From the NCBI GenBank assembly GCA_028751875.1, contig CM054155.1, positions 3,785,615 to 3,849,614 on the forward strand: a DNA stretch of 64,000 nt. The letters run 5' to 3'. Positions 1-12,301 of this stretch are shown piece by piece (the first letter of the stretch is position 1; every line of letters begins with the position of its first letter). This stretch comes from Rapana venosa. Lineage: Eukaryota > Mollusca > Gastropoda > Neogastropoda > Muricidae. Position numbers and translations under genes: made by a program. The notes under the pieces are model-generated. The model searched no databases. It was not told where the DNA came from and worked only from the letters and a program-made list of their open reading frames with translations.

Positions 1-1079
1 ACCCACCCACAGAAAACGCCCGAGACCGGGAAGACCAAACACAAAAACGCAAAAAGAAAACAGGCGGATGGTAAAAAAGAAGAGGAAGAGGAGAGCAAAC
101 ACTCCACTCACTGGCGGGTGCAGACGCCACAAAGGCCGGGCCAGAAGAGAATGATTAAAAGATGTTCTCACACACACAATCCTGGCACATTTGACCATAG
201 TTTGTTTTCGTTTTCAAATCCAAAAAGTGGACCTCTACAAACTCAAAAAGAAGTTATCCAAATCGATGGCCAATTGAAAAAATCTGTCGTCTGCCGGAGA
301 GAAAAGGTTGCGTCCCTTGTTTGTAGTTTGCCTGTTTAAAAAAAAAAAAGACGAAAAGAAAGAAAGAAAACGATTCCCGCCTCCGCTACTCAAGAGTTCT
401 TCAAGTGGGGGAGAGAAGTGGGGTCGTGGGAGACTTCACACGCATGTCTGTCTGTCTGACTGTTTGTCTGTCTCTCTCTCAGTTGTTGTTTTGGGAGGGT
501 TTTAAACAATAGATGTGTGCATAGATCTAAATGTGTACTGCTCATTCATATCTCTTTCGCTTCCGCTAGTACAGCCCCATACCTAGTCGGCTCTTTATTG
601 TGTTCCGTCTCTGACCCTGTCTGGTTGGCTGACACTGTGTGTGTGTGTGTGTGTGTGTGTGTGAGTGTACAGGAAAATTACGAAGCTGAAGAAAAAATGC
701 TAATGTTTTGTCAATCATACATTTTAACTCCCTGCTTGCTTTACAACGTCATCAATACTGTGTGCTGCCTGGTTATTTTCGGGATAATTTGTTTTGACAT
801 TCGCTCAAAAATAATGTCAAGCAACATCTGCAACTGCAGCCATTTTACTAACCAGATAGAAACCCATTTCGTGCAACCCCCCACCCCTCTCCAGTCCCTT
901 TTTTTGTAGTTGTTGAACTTGTTTAGTTATTGTTGTTAGAAGCCTATTTTCTATTCCCACTAACTGTACAAATTAAAAAGCAAAGAAACGATTTTAAAAA
1001 AGCAAACATAATTCAGACAAATCAAATGTGCTTGCCACCTTTTTACCAGTGTAATGAAACAAAAATAAATCTTTGAACA
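1..1079. other. Non-coding flank, no gene seen
   Basis: This stretch is A/T-rich and low in complexity, with purine runs near 40-100 and 335-375, a short GT microsatellite near 636-662 and pyrimidine tracts. The open frames are short, unlike any protein family I know, and run through simple sequence. I see no splice-site pair or coding bias. Confidence 0.6.
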
Positions 1080-1242
1080 AATAAAAAAGAACGAAAACGA
1101 AAGAATAATTATTATTTTGTATACTCAAGAATGAACATTTGGGTCTGAAAAGAAAAAAAAGAGGGGGGGGGGGATGAGGAAGGAGGAGGTTTAACCATTT
1201 CTACCGATGCTTTATTGAGTCTGTCCTTTCCTTTTCCTTGGT

Positions 1243-1542
1243 TTGTTGGTATGGGGCCTGACTGTTAAAAACAAAAACATAGTAAACAAGATTGTAACCA
1301 GATGTGGCAAAATTGTGGGCTGTGAGCAAATAAAACTGAATGACTTGTATGAATGCCGTGTGAGAGACAGAGCTAGACAGATTGTGAGTGATGACACACA
1401 TGTGCTTGCAAAATATTTTGAACTCCTGCCTTCTCAAAAGCGCTACAGAGTACCCAAGTCTAGAACCCTGCGATTTAAAAATAGTTTTATTCCAACCTCA
1501 ATTCTGCTAATTAATAAATGTATGACAATAAATCTGAATTGA
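1243..1542 (+). pseudogene. LINE reverse transcriptase C-terminal tail remnant
   Basis: The frame ends with a segment resembling the extreme C-terminus of Rex/Babar- or RTE-like non-LTR retrotransposon proteins: a basic stretch with an IVxxxGKIVG-like core, then LLPSQKRYRVPKSRT and NSFIPTSILLIN. In those families this tail follows the reverse transcriptase domain. No RT domain lies upstream, so this is a 5'-truncated relic. A damaged copy of the same segment sits at about 3840-4125. The family assignment rests on the motif pattern only. Confidence 0.55.
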
Positions 1543-1618
1543 ACTAAAGCCCACGACAGAGAGAGAGAGAGAGAGAGGGGAGGGGGGGGGGGGAGAGAAG
1601 AGAGAGAGAGAGAGAGAC

Positions 1619-2165
1619 TAAAGACTACCTTTTATTAGTGTAAACTGTGTTCAGTTTCTAATAGAATAGAGTATTAACTTCACTGATATTTGTCTTATCC
1701 TACATGTTATACAAATGATTTTTTTTCTTTAAATACGTGCGCGTGTTATTATTTTAGACTGTTCAATATCTTAAAGAACATAGTATTAATTTAATTAATA
1801 TTTGTCTTATACAACATGTTATAACAATTTGACTTATATTATTAAAATGCGTGAGCATGGGTACGAATGTTTACAATGTGCGAGCGTGCGTGCGCGTGCG
1901 CGAGTGACTGTGAATGTGCGGACGTACGGGTTTACTTGTGCGCACATGAGTAAAGTGATTTTTGTTGGGGTGGGTTTGTGGCTGGCTGAGATATTTCTGA
2001 TTTGTGGATGCATTTTATCTCATGATGGGTGCGTGCTGATGTTGGACAGTGTGTGTGTGTGTTTAAATATTATGTTTAAATGTTTATTGTTTTTATGTAT
2101 GGCGAGTAACCCGCCGGAATTTCTCTGTCTTTGAGATAATAAAGCTTTTGAATTGAATGGAATTG
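1619..2165 (+). repeat. Dispersed repeat family R1, copy 1
   Basis: This 0.5-kb block recurs at 53733-54238 with clear identity and again, damaged, at about 4205-4720. It opens with a segment ending in TAATAGAATAGAGTATTAA, has a GC-alternating middle, and ends with CCGGAATTTCTCTGTCT followed by AATAAAGC-like sequence. The end looks like a polyadenylated 3' UTR, so this may be the 3' end of a retrotransposon. No coding sequence is recognisable in it. Confidence 0.6.
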
Positions 2166-2342
2166 AATTTAGGAAAGGGGATGGTGGTGCAACTGTTTCT
2201 AATTGCCATAAGAGATGTTTGAAAAAAAATCTCTTTCATTTTTTTTTGTTTATAAAAAGACTGAGTTAGGTTCAGTCTGGAATGTTTAGAGTAACAACGA
2301 TAATAAAATTATAATTAAAAAAACAGGGAGAAGGGGGGGCGG

Positions 2343-2580
2343 GGGGGATGTAGTAAGCGGTTAGAGCATTGCGTTCGCAATTTGAGGGTTGCCATCACTA
2401 ACACACTCCTTCAAAGGAACTCCCCCCCCCCCCACCCCCCCTGGAGTTGACATCAGCGCCGACTCCACTCCCCCGAGAGTCTTTCGGATGAGACTATCGA
2501 GGTCCCGTGCGCGAACACACGCAGAACATTTTGCGCACACGTTAAAACGCATTCTACTTTTCGGAAGTTCCGGTAAGGAC
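2343..2580 (+). mobile_element. tRNA-derived SINE, family 2, 5' part
   Basis: A tRNA-like head (GCGGTTAGAGCATTGCG as box A, then a degenerate box B) is followed by the core segment GAGTCTTTCGGATGAGACTA and GGTCCCGTGCGCG. The same core occurs in reverse orientation at 20548-21425 and 44030-44335, and a related core occurs in the family 1 SINEs at 28426 and 52441. Long C and G homopolymers interrupt and follow the element. Confidence 0.6.
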
Positions 2581-3055
2581 GGATGACAAATTTTTTTTTT
2601 TAAACAAAAAAAGTGGGGGGGGGGGGGGGGGGGGGGGAGGGGATGCACTCTTGTGACTTGTATAGTCATCGCCGATGTCGGAATGCGGCTAGTTTAATAG
2701 TGGGCAAACATGGTCGCATACGTAAAAATATCACCCGTAGTGAGAGCTCAGAGCTGTAGCCGAGGAAGTAAAAAAAAAAATATAAGTAAAATGACAAAAA
2801 TAAATGAACGAATAAACAAATCAACAAAGGAATTAATTAACTGACAAACTGGCAGTCTTCTGTGTCAACACTATGCTAAACATTGTTCTCCTTGACAGTC
2901 ACACCTCAAGAAATGTTGTCATCCATGCATTCTTTTTGATTAGACAACAACAAACAACAATAACAACAACAAAAGCAACAAACAAACAACAACAAACCTT
3001 TTGGTTTTCGTCTCATTCACCAAGGAAAAAAAAGTATCATTCGTCCGTGCACGCG

Positions 3056-3092
<37 letters not shown>

Positions 3093-3179
3093 CTCTACTG
3101 ATGCTGCTACTATCACCGCTATTGCTGCTGCTTCTGGTGCTGCTGCTGGTAGTACTAGTGCTACTAGCTACTACTAGAT

Positions 3180-3574
3180 ACTCTGTGCTTCCGAAAATTG
3201 ATATTCACACAAACCACTGTTGGCCATCGCTCTTTCTCTGACTGTGGTCCATCCATCTGAAATGACCTCTCTCTCTGTCCCTTCACCAAAAGCCTACATT
3301 CGATACTCTCAAATCCAGCCTCAAAACACATTTATTTCTTTACTAGAATCTTCCTTCTCATTATCTATCCATACTCTTCAGCGGCCACCCCCATCTCCAT
3401 CACCGTGTATACCCATGCTGTGTGCGCGCGCCCGCGCGTGTGTGATATTTATATCTTTTTATTTTATTCATGAATGATTGCATAAGTGCAAATGATTTGA
3501 ATGTAAGCGCATTGATTTGTTCCTTTGCAAGATTCGGTGCTATATAAATTCTATATATTATTACCAATATGAAA

Positions 3575-3623
<49 letters not shown>

Positions 3624-3690
3624 GGATGTATGATGAGACGACGACGACGACGAGACGATGGCGATGATGATGATGATGATGAAAAAAATC
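3180..3690 (+). mobile_element. CR1/L2-like LINE 3' end with (GAT)n tail
   Basis: Read across small frameshifts, the translation resembles the C-terminus of the LINEs at 35985-37740 and 37930-38706: a TTVGHRSFS-like motif, a [12 protein letters not shown] motif, then a segment ending in the KTYLF-like pattern. The 3' region contains TGCTATATAAATTCTATATA and runs into a (GAT)n microsatellite, as expected of CR1/L2-type 3' ends. It is heavily truncated at the 5' side. The same segment recurs at 8030-8545 and, damaged, at 5700-6170. Confidence 0.55.
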
Positions 3691-6600
3691 TTGAAAAAAT
3701 AAAAAAGAAAAAAACGAAAAAATTATTATTTTTTGTTACTCAAAAATAACTTTGGTCGAAAAGAAAAAAAAAGGGGGGGGGATAGAAGGAGGGGGTTTAA
3801 AAAACCATTTCTACCATCTTTATTGATCGGGGCCTTTCCCTTTTCCTTTTTGTTGTAGGGGGGCCTACTTTAAAAACAAAAACATAGTAAACAAATTGTA
3901 ACCAATTGAAAAAATTTGGGTGGGCTGTGAAAAATAAAACTAAATGACTGTATAATCCGGTAGAGACGAGCTGACAGATTTTAGTGATGACACACATGTG
4001 CTTGAAAAATATTTGAACTCCTCCCTTCTCAAAAGGCGCACAGATACCCAATCTAGAACCCTGCGATTTAAAAATTTTTTATTCCAACCCAATTCTGCTA
4101 ATTAATAAATGAAATACAAAAAATCTGAATTGAACTAAAGCCCACGACAGAGAGAGGAGAGAGAGGGGGGGAAGGGGGGGGGGGGGGGGGGGGGGAGAAG
4201 AGGAAAAGAAGAGACTAAAGACACCTTTATATGTAAATTTGTTCAGTTTCTAATAGAATAGAGTATTAATTTCACGATATTGTCTTATCCTACATTTATA
4301 CAAAGATTTTTTTTCTTTAAATACTGCCGTTTATTATTTAGATGTTCAAACTTAAAGAACAAGAAATTAATTTAATTTAAATATTTGCTTATACAACAGT
4401 AAAAACAATTTGACTTAATTATTAAAATGCGGAGCAGGGGTACAATTTTTTACAATGTGCGAGCGTGCGTCGCGTGCCGATGACTGGGAAAGTGCGGACG
4501 AGGGGTTTACTTTGCGCACCTGAGTAAAGTATTTTGTTGGGGGTGGTTTGGCTGGAGATATTACTGATTTTTGGAGCTTTTTACTCATGAGGGGTCTGCT
4601 GAGTTGGACAGTGTGTTGTTTTAAATTTTATTTTTAAATGTTTATTGTTTTTTAATGTATGGCGAAACCCGCCGGAATTTCTCTGTTTTTGAGATAATAA
4701 AGTTTTTTGAATTGAATGGAAGAATTTTAGGAAAGGGGAAAAGGTGGGGCAACTTTTTTCAATCCCCTAAAAGAATTTTGAAAAAAAATCTCTTTTTTTT
4801 TTGTTTAAAAAAGACTGAGTTTAGGTCAGTCGGAATGTTTAGGCAACGAAAAAAAATTTAAAAAAAAAAGGGGGGGGGGGGGGGGGGGGGGGGGGGATGT
4901 ATTAAGGGTTAGAGAAATTGCGTTCGAAATTTAGGGTTGCCATCACCCACACTCCTTCAAAAGGAAACCCCCCCCCCCCCCCCCCCCCCCCCCCTGAGTT
5001 AACATCGCGCCGACTCCACTCCCCCCCGAGAGTCTTTCGGATGAGACTTTCGGGGTCCCGTGCGCGAACACACCAGAACATTTTGCGCACACGAAAAAAA
5101 CGCTTTCTCTTTTCGGAATTCCCCGGAAGGACGGATGAAAAATTTTTTTTTTAAACAAAAAAAGGGGGGGGGGGGGGGGGGGGGGGGGGGGGAATGCACT
5201 CTTGTGACTTGTATATCTCGCCGAGTGGGAAATGCGGCTATTTAAATAGGGGGGCAAACATGTCGCATACGTAAAAATATCACCCAAAAAATGAACTCAG
5301 AGCTTACCGAGAAGAAAAAAAAAAAATATAAGTAAAAGACAAAAATAAATGAACAAAAAACAAATCAAAAAAGGGAATTAATTAACTGAAAAAAATGGCA
5401 GTCTTCTGTGTAAACACTATGCTAAAAAATGTCTCCTTGACAGCACACCTCAAAAAACTGTGTCATCCATGCATTTTTTTTTGATTAACAACAACAAACA
5501 ACAAAACAACAACAAAAAAACAAACAAAAAAAAAACAAACCTTTTTGGTTTTCGCTCATTCACCAAGGAAAAAAAGTATCATTCCCTGCCCCACCCCGGC
5601 ACACACCACACACACACAAACACAAAACACCTCTACTGATGCGCTACACCCCGCTATTGCGCGGCTTCTGGGCGCGCGGGTATATAGTGCTCCAACTACA
5701 CAATACTCTGTTCCGAAATTGATATTCACACAAACCACTGTTGGGCCCTCGCTCTTTCTCTACTGTGGGCCCCTCCATTGAAAAGACCTCTCTCTCTGTC
5801 CCTTTACCAAAAGCCACATTCGATACTCTCAAACCACCCCAAAACACATTTTTTTTCTTTACTAGAATCTTCCTCTCATTTTTATCCTACTCTTTAGCGG
5901 CACCCCCATCCCATTTACCGTGTATACCCCTGCTGTTGCGCGCGCCCGCGGTGTGGATATTTATATCTTTTTTTTTTTTTATTCATAAAGATTTTAAAGT
6001 AAATGATTTGAAGTAAGCGCATTTTTTGTTCCTTTGCAAGATTCGTGCTATATAAATTTCCCAAAATTACCCAAAGAAAATGATGAGGATGATGAAAGGG
6101 TGAGGGTGATAGATGATAAGATGACGACCGACGACGACGACCAGGGGTGATGAGATGAAGATGATGATATGGAAAGAGATGATGTAATCAGTGGGCCCCA
6201 AAACCCTGGGATAGAAATTGCAGCCTCCGTAAACACCCCCCCTTCATCCTCTCCTTTTCCCTCCAATACGCTTGACTTTCTTTTACTGCTGCTGTACGCT
6301 TTTACTGCTCCTGCCCCTTTTTTGCACTGCCGTACGCTTTTACTGCTCCTCTCTTGCGCTACCTCTTACTGCTTTTACTGCCCGCTCTTGCTGCTCTACT
6401 GCTGTTTTCTGCTTTACTGCTCCCGCTCGGGTGCTACTGCGCTGACTGCTTCTACTGCTCCTGCCTTTTACTGCTGCTGACTTCTTTTATGCTGCTCTCT
6501 GTCTCGCTGTACTGCTTCACTGCCTCTGGGTGCTACGCTGCTGTACCTTCTACTGCTGCTCTTATCCTGTTTTTTTCCCACTGCTGCCCTTGCTGCTACT

Positions 6601-7560
6601 GCTGCTGTACTGCTTCTACTGCTCCCCCCTTGATACTACTGGGACCCTTTTTTACTGCTCCTGCCTTTTAGGCTGTACTCTTTTAAATGCTCCCGCTGTA
6701 CTACGCTGACTCTTCACTCACTCTCTTATATGCTTTTCCATTGTTACGGTAGCTTTCTGCTTCCCAAATCTGGGGAAACAATGCCTTTGCACAAAATTTC
6801 CCTTCCCCTTTTACTGCTTTTCCTCTCTCTTTCCCCTCTTTGTGTGTTTGGTGTGTTTGGTGGTAAAACTATCAAGTCGTTTGAGCAAAAACCGAAATTT
6901 TTCTCCCTTGTTTGTTTGGTTTGTTGGTTTGGTGTTTAATCAAGTAATCAAATCCTCCGTCTCCTTTTTTGGGGAAAAGTTAAAGTTTTAACCTTTTTTT
7001 CCCCCCTTTTCCCTCAACAAAAACCCTATTTACCTTCAACATCTTAAAGCTCGGGGCCTGGTTTTGTTTGTTAAATTTTTGTGTCTTTGGGGAGAACCTT
7101 TGAAAGATCTTTTTGCTGGGGCCCCTTCTCTCCTCTGGTGGTGTTTGTGTTTTTTTGCGGGGCGTGCTGATCTGGGTTGTGGTTTTTAAATTTGGTTGTT
7201 GGTGTTATTTTTATGCAATTTTTTTTTGGAAAAGATTTCCCTTTTTAAAAAATGCAACAGGTAATTAAGTTTTCGAAGTCGCAAAAACGGAAATTCAGAC
7301 AATTCCTGTTTTTTTGTTTTTCATGTTTTTTTCTAATTTTTCTGCCTTAAATTTACTTATCCAAATTTTTGTTTAGGTGCAAGTTTTTCGATCGTATTTT
7401 CAAAAGCAACGGAACAGGTGTATCAAAATCTAATTAAATGTGTTCAGGGAAAATAAACCAAAAAGGAGAAATTTGAAGGGGGGTGAAAACACCCCCACCC
7501 AACTTTTAAACCACCCACCCCAAGTTGGGGGAGTTGTTTATATGCACAATCGCTATTTTA
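3690..7560. repeat. Noisy duplicate of the surrounding locus
   Basis: This block repeats, in order and orientation, the content of 1080-3690 followed by that of 8520-10140: LINE tail, R1 repeat, SINE, LINE 3' end, GAT repeat, CTG-rich repeat and the following unique sequence. It has a high density of one-base losses and stretched homopolymers. It begins and ends where the good copies overlap each other (2755-3690 matches 7590-8520). Uncorrected long-read sequence or a false duplication is the simplest explanation. A real diverged duplicate is less likely because the differences are mostly short indels. No intact gene lies inside. Confidence 0.7.
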
Positions 7561-7589
7561 AATAAAAAATGGCCTTTTAAAAAAAACAT

Positions 7590-7904
7590 TATGAAGCTCA
7601 GAGCTTAGCCGAGAAGTAAAAAAAAAATATAAGTAAAATGACAAAAATAAATGAACGAATAAACAAATCAACAAAGGAATTAATTAACTGACAAACTGGC
7701 AGTCTTCTGTGTCAACACTATGCTAAACATTGCTCTCCTTGACAGTCACACCTCAAGAACTGTTGTCATCCATGCATTCTTTTTTGATTAGACAACAACA
7801 AACAACAATAACAACAACAAAAGCAACAAACAAACAACAACAAACCTTTTGGTTTTCGTCTCATTCACCAAGGAAAAAAAGTATCATTCATCCATGCACG
7901 CGAG

Positions 7905-7941
<37 letters not shown>

Positions 7942-8420
7942 CTACTGATGCTGCTACTATCACCGCTATTGCTGCTGCTTCTGGTGCTGCTGCTGGTATA
8001 CTAGTGCTCACTAGCTACTACTAGATACTCTGTGCTTCCGAAATTGATATTCACACAAACCACTGTTGGCCATCGCTCTTTCTCTGACTGTGGTCCATCC
8101 ATCTGAAATGACCTCTCTCTCTGTCCCTTCACCAAAAGCCTACATTCGATACTCTCAAATCCAGCCTCAAAACACATTTATTTCTTTACTAGAATCTTCC
8201 CTCTCATTATCTATCCATACTCTTCAGCGGCCACCCCCATCTCCATTACCGTGTATACCCATGCTGTGTGCGCGCGCCCGCGCGTGTGTGATATTTATAT
8301 CTTTTTATTTTATTCATGAATGATTGCATAAGTGTAAATGATTTGAATGTAAGCGCATTGATTTGTTCCTTTGCAAGATTCGGTGCTATATAAATTCTAT
8401 ATATTATTACCAATATGAAA

Positions 8421-8472
<52 letters not shown>

Positions 8473-8494
8473 CGACGACGACGACGACGACGGC

Positions 8495-8542
<48 letters not shown>

Positions 8543-8545
8543 TGC
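7590..8545. repeat. Near-identical copy of 2755-3690
   Basis: The two segments match almost base for base, including the AAC-rich stretch, the CA microsatellite, the CR1/L2-like LINE 3' end and the GAT repeat. The overlap brackets the noisy block and suggests the true locus has this segment once. Confidence 0.75.
8417..8545 (+). repeat. Compound (GAT)n(GAC)n(GAT)n microsatellite
   Basis: Uninterrupted trinucleotide repeats change from GAT to GAC and back to GAT. They yield spurious poly-Asp, poly-Ser and poly-Ile frames on the two strands. They directly follow a CR1/L2-like LINE 3' end and so probably grew from its tail. Confidence 0.9.
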
Positions 8546-8635
8546 AGTAGGCCCAAAGTCCATGGGTATAGAACATTGCATGCCTCCGTAAACACCCCTC
8601 CTCTTCATCCCTCTCCTTCTCCTGCCAATACTGCT

Positions 8636-9150
8636 TGATCTTGCTTCTACTGCTGCTGTACTGCTTCTACTGCTCCTGCTCTTGCTGCTACTGCTGCTGT
8701 ACTGCTTCTACTGCTCCTGCTCTTGCTGCTACTGCTGCTGTACTGCTTCTACTGCTCCTGCTCTTGCTGCTACTACTGCTGTACTGCTTCTACTGCTCCT
8801 GCTCTGGCTGCTACTGCAGCTGTACTGCTTCTACTGCTCCTGCTCTTGATACTGCTGCTGTACTTCTTCTACTGCTGCTCTGGCTGCTACTGCAGCTGTA
8901 CTGCTTCTACTGCTGCTCTGGCTGCTACTGCTGCTGTACTGCTTCTACTGCTGCTCTTGATACTACTGCTGTACTTCTACTGCTGCTCTTGCTGCTACTG
9001 CTGCTGTACTGCTTCTACTGCTCCTGCCTTGATACTACTGGTGTACCTCTTCTACTGCTCCTGCTCTTCATAGTGCTGCTGTACTACTTCTACTGCTCCT
9101 GCTGCTACTACTGCTGTACTGCTTCTACTGCTCCTGCTCTTCATAGTGCT
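8636..9150 (+). repeat. CTG/CTA-rich imperfect tandem array
   Basis: Units of about 40-50 bases built from CTGCTTCTACTGCTCCTGCT repeat with internal gains and losses. The array keeps long frames open (Leu-rich or Cys-Tyr-Cys patterns). There is no start context, signal peptide or domain to support a protein. A damaged copy is at about 6280-6720. Confidence 0.8.
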
Positions 9151-9276
9151 GCTGCTATTGTTACGGTAGCTTTGGCTGCTGTTGCCGCAAATAGACTAGG
9201 GGAAACAATTAGCCTTTATCGCACAGGAGAAGGGTTTCCTTCCCTTAAAATTTACTGCGTTCTCTCTCTCTCCCTC

Positions 9277-9279
<3 letters not shown>

Positions 9280-9308
<29 letters not shown>

Positions 9309-9358
9309 AAATTCTATGCAAGTACGTTTGAGCAGAAGAATCCTTTGAAATTGATGTT

Positions 9359-9409
<51 letters not shown>

Positions 9410-9693
9410 GTCAAGTCAAGTCAAGTCCAATCCAAGTCAAAATGACCTTTATTGAGGATAAAAGATAAAGTTTACACCATTTTTTTCCCATCCTGCCCTC
9501 ACAAAACCCCATGACTTATACATACATACATACATACATACATACATAACACGCTCGCGCGCGCGCGTGTGTGTATGTGTGTGTGTGTAAATTTTATGTA
9601 AGTACGTTTGAGGAGAATCCTTTGAAATTGATGCTGTGTGTGTGTGCGTGCGTGCCTGCGTGCGTGCGTGCCTGCGTGCGTGGTGTGTGTGTG

Positions 9694-9724
<31 letters not shown>

Positions 9725-9825
9725 ATGCGTGCGTGTGTGTGTGTGTGTGTTACCGTGTGTGTGTGTGTGTGTGTGTTAATTTTATGCAATTTCGTTTGAG
9801 CAGAAGAGTCCTTTGAAATAGGATG
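9280..9825. repeat. GT microsatellites alternating with a conserved 50-base spacer
   Basis: Three copies of a spacer containing TACGTTTGAGCAGAAGA and TCCTTTGAAAT (near 9302-9360, 9590-9635 and 9775-9825) are separated by GT-rich tracts. Between the first two lies AAAATGACCTTTATTGAGG (about 9440-9459), which also occurs inverted near 41010-41035 and may be the 3' end of another dispersed element. Confidence 0.65.
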
Positions 9826-9829
9826 CATA

Positions 9830-10174
9830 CATTTTGTGTAATTAAGTCACGAAGTCGATCAATCAACGGAAATTTCAAGACAGATTCTGATTTTTTTGTT
9901 CTGTCATTCGTTTATTTACTAATTTATTCGTGCACTTATTTACTCACTTTATCGTTCATTCATGTATTCATTGCAGATAGACAGAGTGTTTTTCTTGATA
10001 CAGTAGTTGTCAGAAAGCAACGGAGCATGGTGTATCTAAAATCTTATATTACGTGTGTTCTAGAGGAAAAATAAACGCAAAGGGAGAAATTCCTGTAAGC
10101 GCGCGTGCACACACACACACACACACACACACACTCCCACACACACACCCACACACACACAGAGTATGGGGGAC

Positions 10175-10219
<45 letters not shown>

Positions 10220-10795
10220 ATCCTTTCTAATCGTGCGCTTTCTAAATGCAAGAACGGTCAAAGAGAGATAATCACCAAAATAGTAAATTAGACAAATATT
10301 ATTTCCCTTTGTAGTCAAAGTCGGTCAAACTTTTCTTTCCAAATGGTAGGTACATAGGAGGGCAGAGCAATTGCGTTCTTTTTATTTTTCATCAAACCAT
10401 TCTAATATATAAAAAAAACTCATAGTAATGGAAAGAAAAATTCTATAAATATACTTGGTTCTCAAGTGGACACATCAAAGTATTCTTGAGCTTTTGGTCT
10501 TGAGTTGTCAGCTCACTTTCAGTTTTGCTTGGTGGCAGCGCTTTGTTTATGTGTTTGTTTTGTATTCCAGTATTTAAACTTCCGCTACCATCACACCCAC
10601 ACACACACACACACACACATCTATCATATATATATAATATTATATATATTATATATATATATACCAACTTTACCTTGACTTTTAACTCTTATTTTTTGCA
10701 TGAACATCATTCTAAGAACACTAAGCACAACATGTACTTAGTGCTGATGGCTACCATCAGAGACTGTTGTATTTAGCAGCACCCTGAAAACCGCC

Positions 10796-10845
<50 letters not shown>

Positions 10846-11540
10846 ACCTTTTAAAGTCGCCAGTTTTATCATACTGCTTTTTTTCTAAGGCCCCCATATC
10901 ATCATAACATCTTATTTTTTTCTTAGAAAAATTATCCCAATTATTCTTTAGTTGCTGTTATCTTCATCATCATTATTTTAATTAAATTAACCCAAGCAAT
11001 GCAGTGTACATGGAAAACGGTGGACGTTGTTATGCAATACAAAGTCCTTTTAATTGATGGTGCAACAGCAATCACACTATTCATGCAGGCTACACATTGC
11101 GGTAAGGAAGCTAGCAGACGACAAAGGACTGAGGGGTAGAGTGTTTGCTGAAAAATTAAAAAAATTCAAACCTACCAAATTTGTTCAAAATCACATGTTT
11201 GGAGTCAGAGGCTAGTCTTTCACAAAAAGTGTTTTTTTATTTCTGTGGATGCCTTAGTACGCGGGGTATGAATATAAGAGTCACATTGAAAAACAGAAGG
11301 AAAGAATGATTTTTTAACACTGGTGTGGGACGCTGCCTTGATCTTGAGAAAAGGCGTAAGCGGTCACGGGAAATAACTCCAAACCACCAAACGATTGGCC
11401 CAGGCTGTCATCACTTTTAATCGAAGGTCAGGGTGACTAGGCTAATTTTGATAAACAACATTTTGGGAACATTTTTCCTGAGACCTGCCCTGGTGTCGAC
11501 AGTTGTGCATGTGCTTTCTGCTTCAGCTCCACCCAAAACT
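9830..11540. other. Intergenic region with two long poly-C tracts
   Basis: The sequence upstream of the DsbA-like gene holds pure C runs of 43 bases (10177-10219) and 47 bases (10797-10843), a CA tract at about 10108-10160 and an AT palindrome near 10625-10662. Apart from these I see no gene. The gene's promoter should lie in the last few hundred bases, but I see no clear TATA box. Confidence 0.6.
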
Positions 11541-11745
11541 ATGGCTGCTAAAGCGTTAGTTAACGTCAACATCATTAGCGATCTGACCTGTCCGTTTTGC
11601 TGGTTGGGGAAAAAGAGACTGGACTCGAGCATGAAGAAACTGCAAGACAAAATGGATTTCCGTGTCAAATGGTTGCCTTACCAATTGAGACCTGAGCTCC
11701 TCCAGAGGGAATGCCGGTGCCACCTGAATATCAGGAGCCGAGGAG
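11541..11745 (+). CDS. DsbA-like gene, exon 1
   Basis: The exon starts at ATGGCTGCTAAAG and ends at CCGAGGAG before gtagga. It encodes the first beta strand and the CPFC site. The frame is broken by one missing base near 11691-11703; after the break it reads EGMPVPPEYQEPR and joins exon 2 in phase 2. Confidence 0.88.
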
Positions 11746-11967
11746 GTAGGAATCCATTATCATCTCTGTAGTGCTTGTGTGTATGAACTCGAGTAATCAT
11801 GATAATAATAGTACTGATTTGAGTACAGAAAAGGATTTTGGTAGAATCATATGACGAGACATGTGCAACCTAACATTATAGTAACAAACATTGCGTCATC
11901 CACACTCTTAAATTGATGCTGTGTGTCTTCGATTTTACGTCTGTTCACTCTCAGTGACATTGTGATG

Positions 11968-12005
<38 letters not shown>

Positions 12006-12248
12006 CTGTAACTTGTAAGAAAGAGATATTTAAAATTAAAGACTGCATTCATGAGTAGTATGATTAGTAGTAATCTAGTAGTAGTAATACTACTAGTACC
12101 TGACACCCCCATCCTGCCACAAAAAAGTGTTCATGTGACATGTAAATTGACCATTGATATAATATTTGTACCTAACATTTATATGGTTGCTAATTGATTG
12201 CATGACTTTTGTTTTCTTCTTGTTGTTATTTACTTAATCAAGTTAATG

Positions 12249-12301
<53 letters not shown>

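Noticed and set aside
8246..8638. Poly-Asp, poly-Ser and poly-Ile frames
   Set aside because: They are translations of a GAT/GAC microsatellite on the two strands.
8635..9348. Long Leu/Cys-rich frame of 237 codons
   Set aside because: It is the translation of a CTG/CTA tandem array; other frames are equally open and there is no domain or start context.
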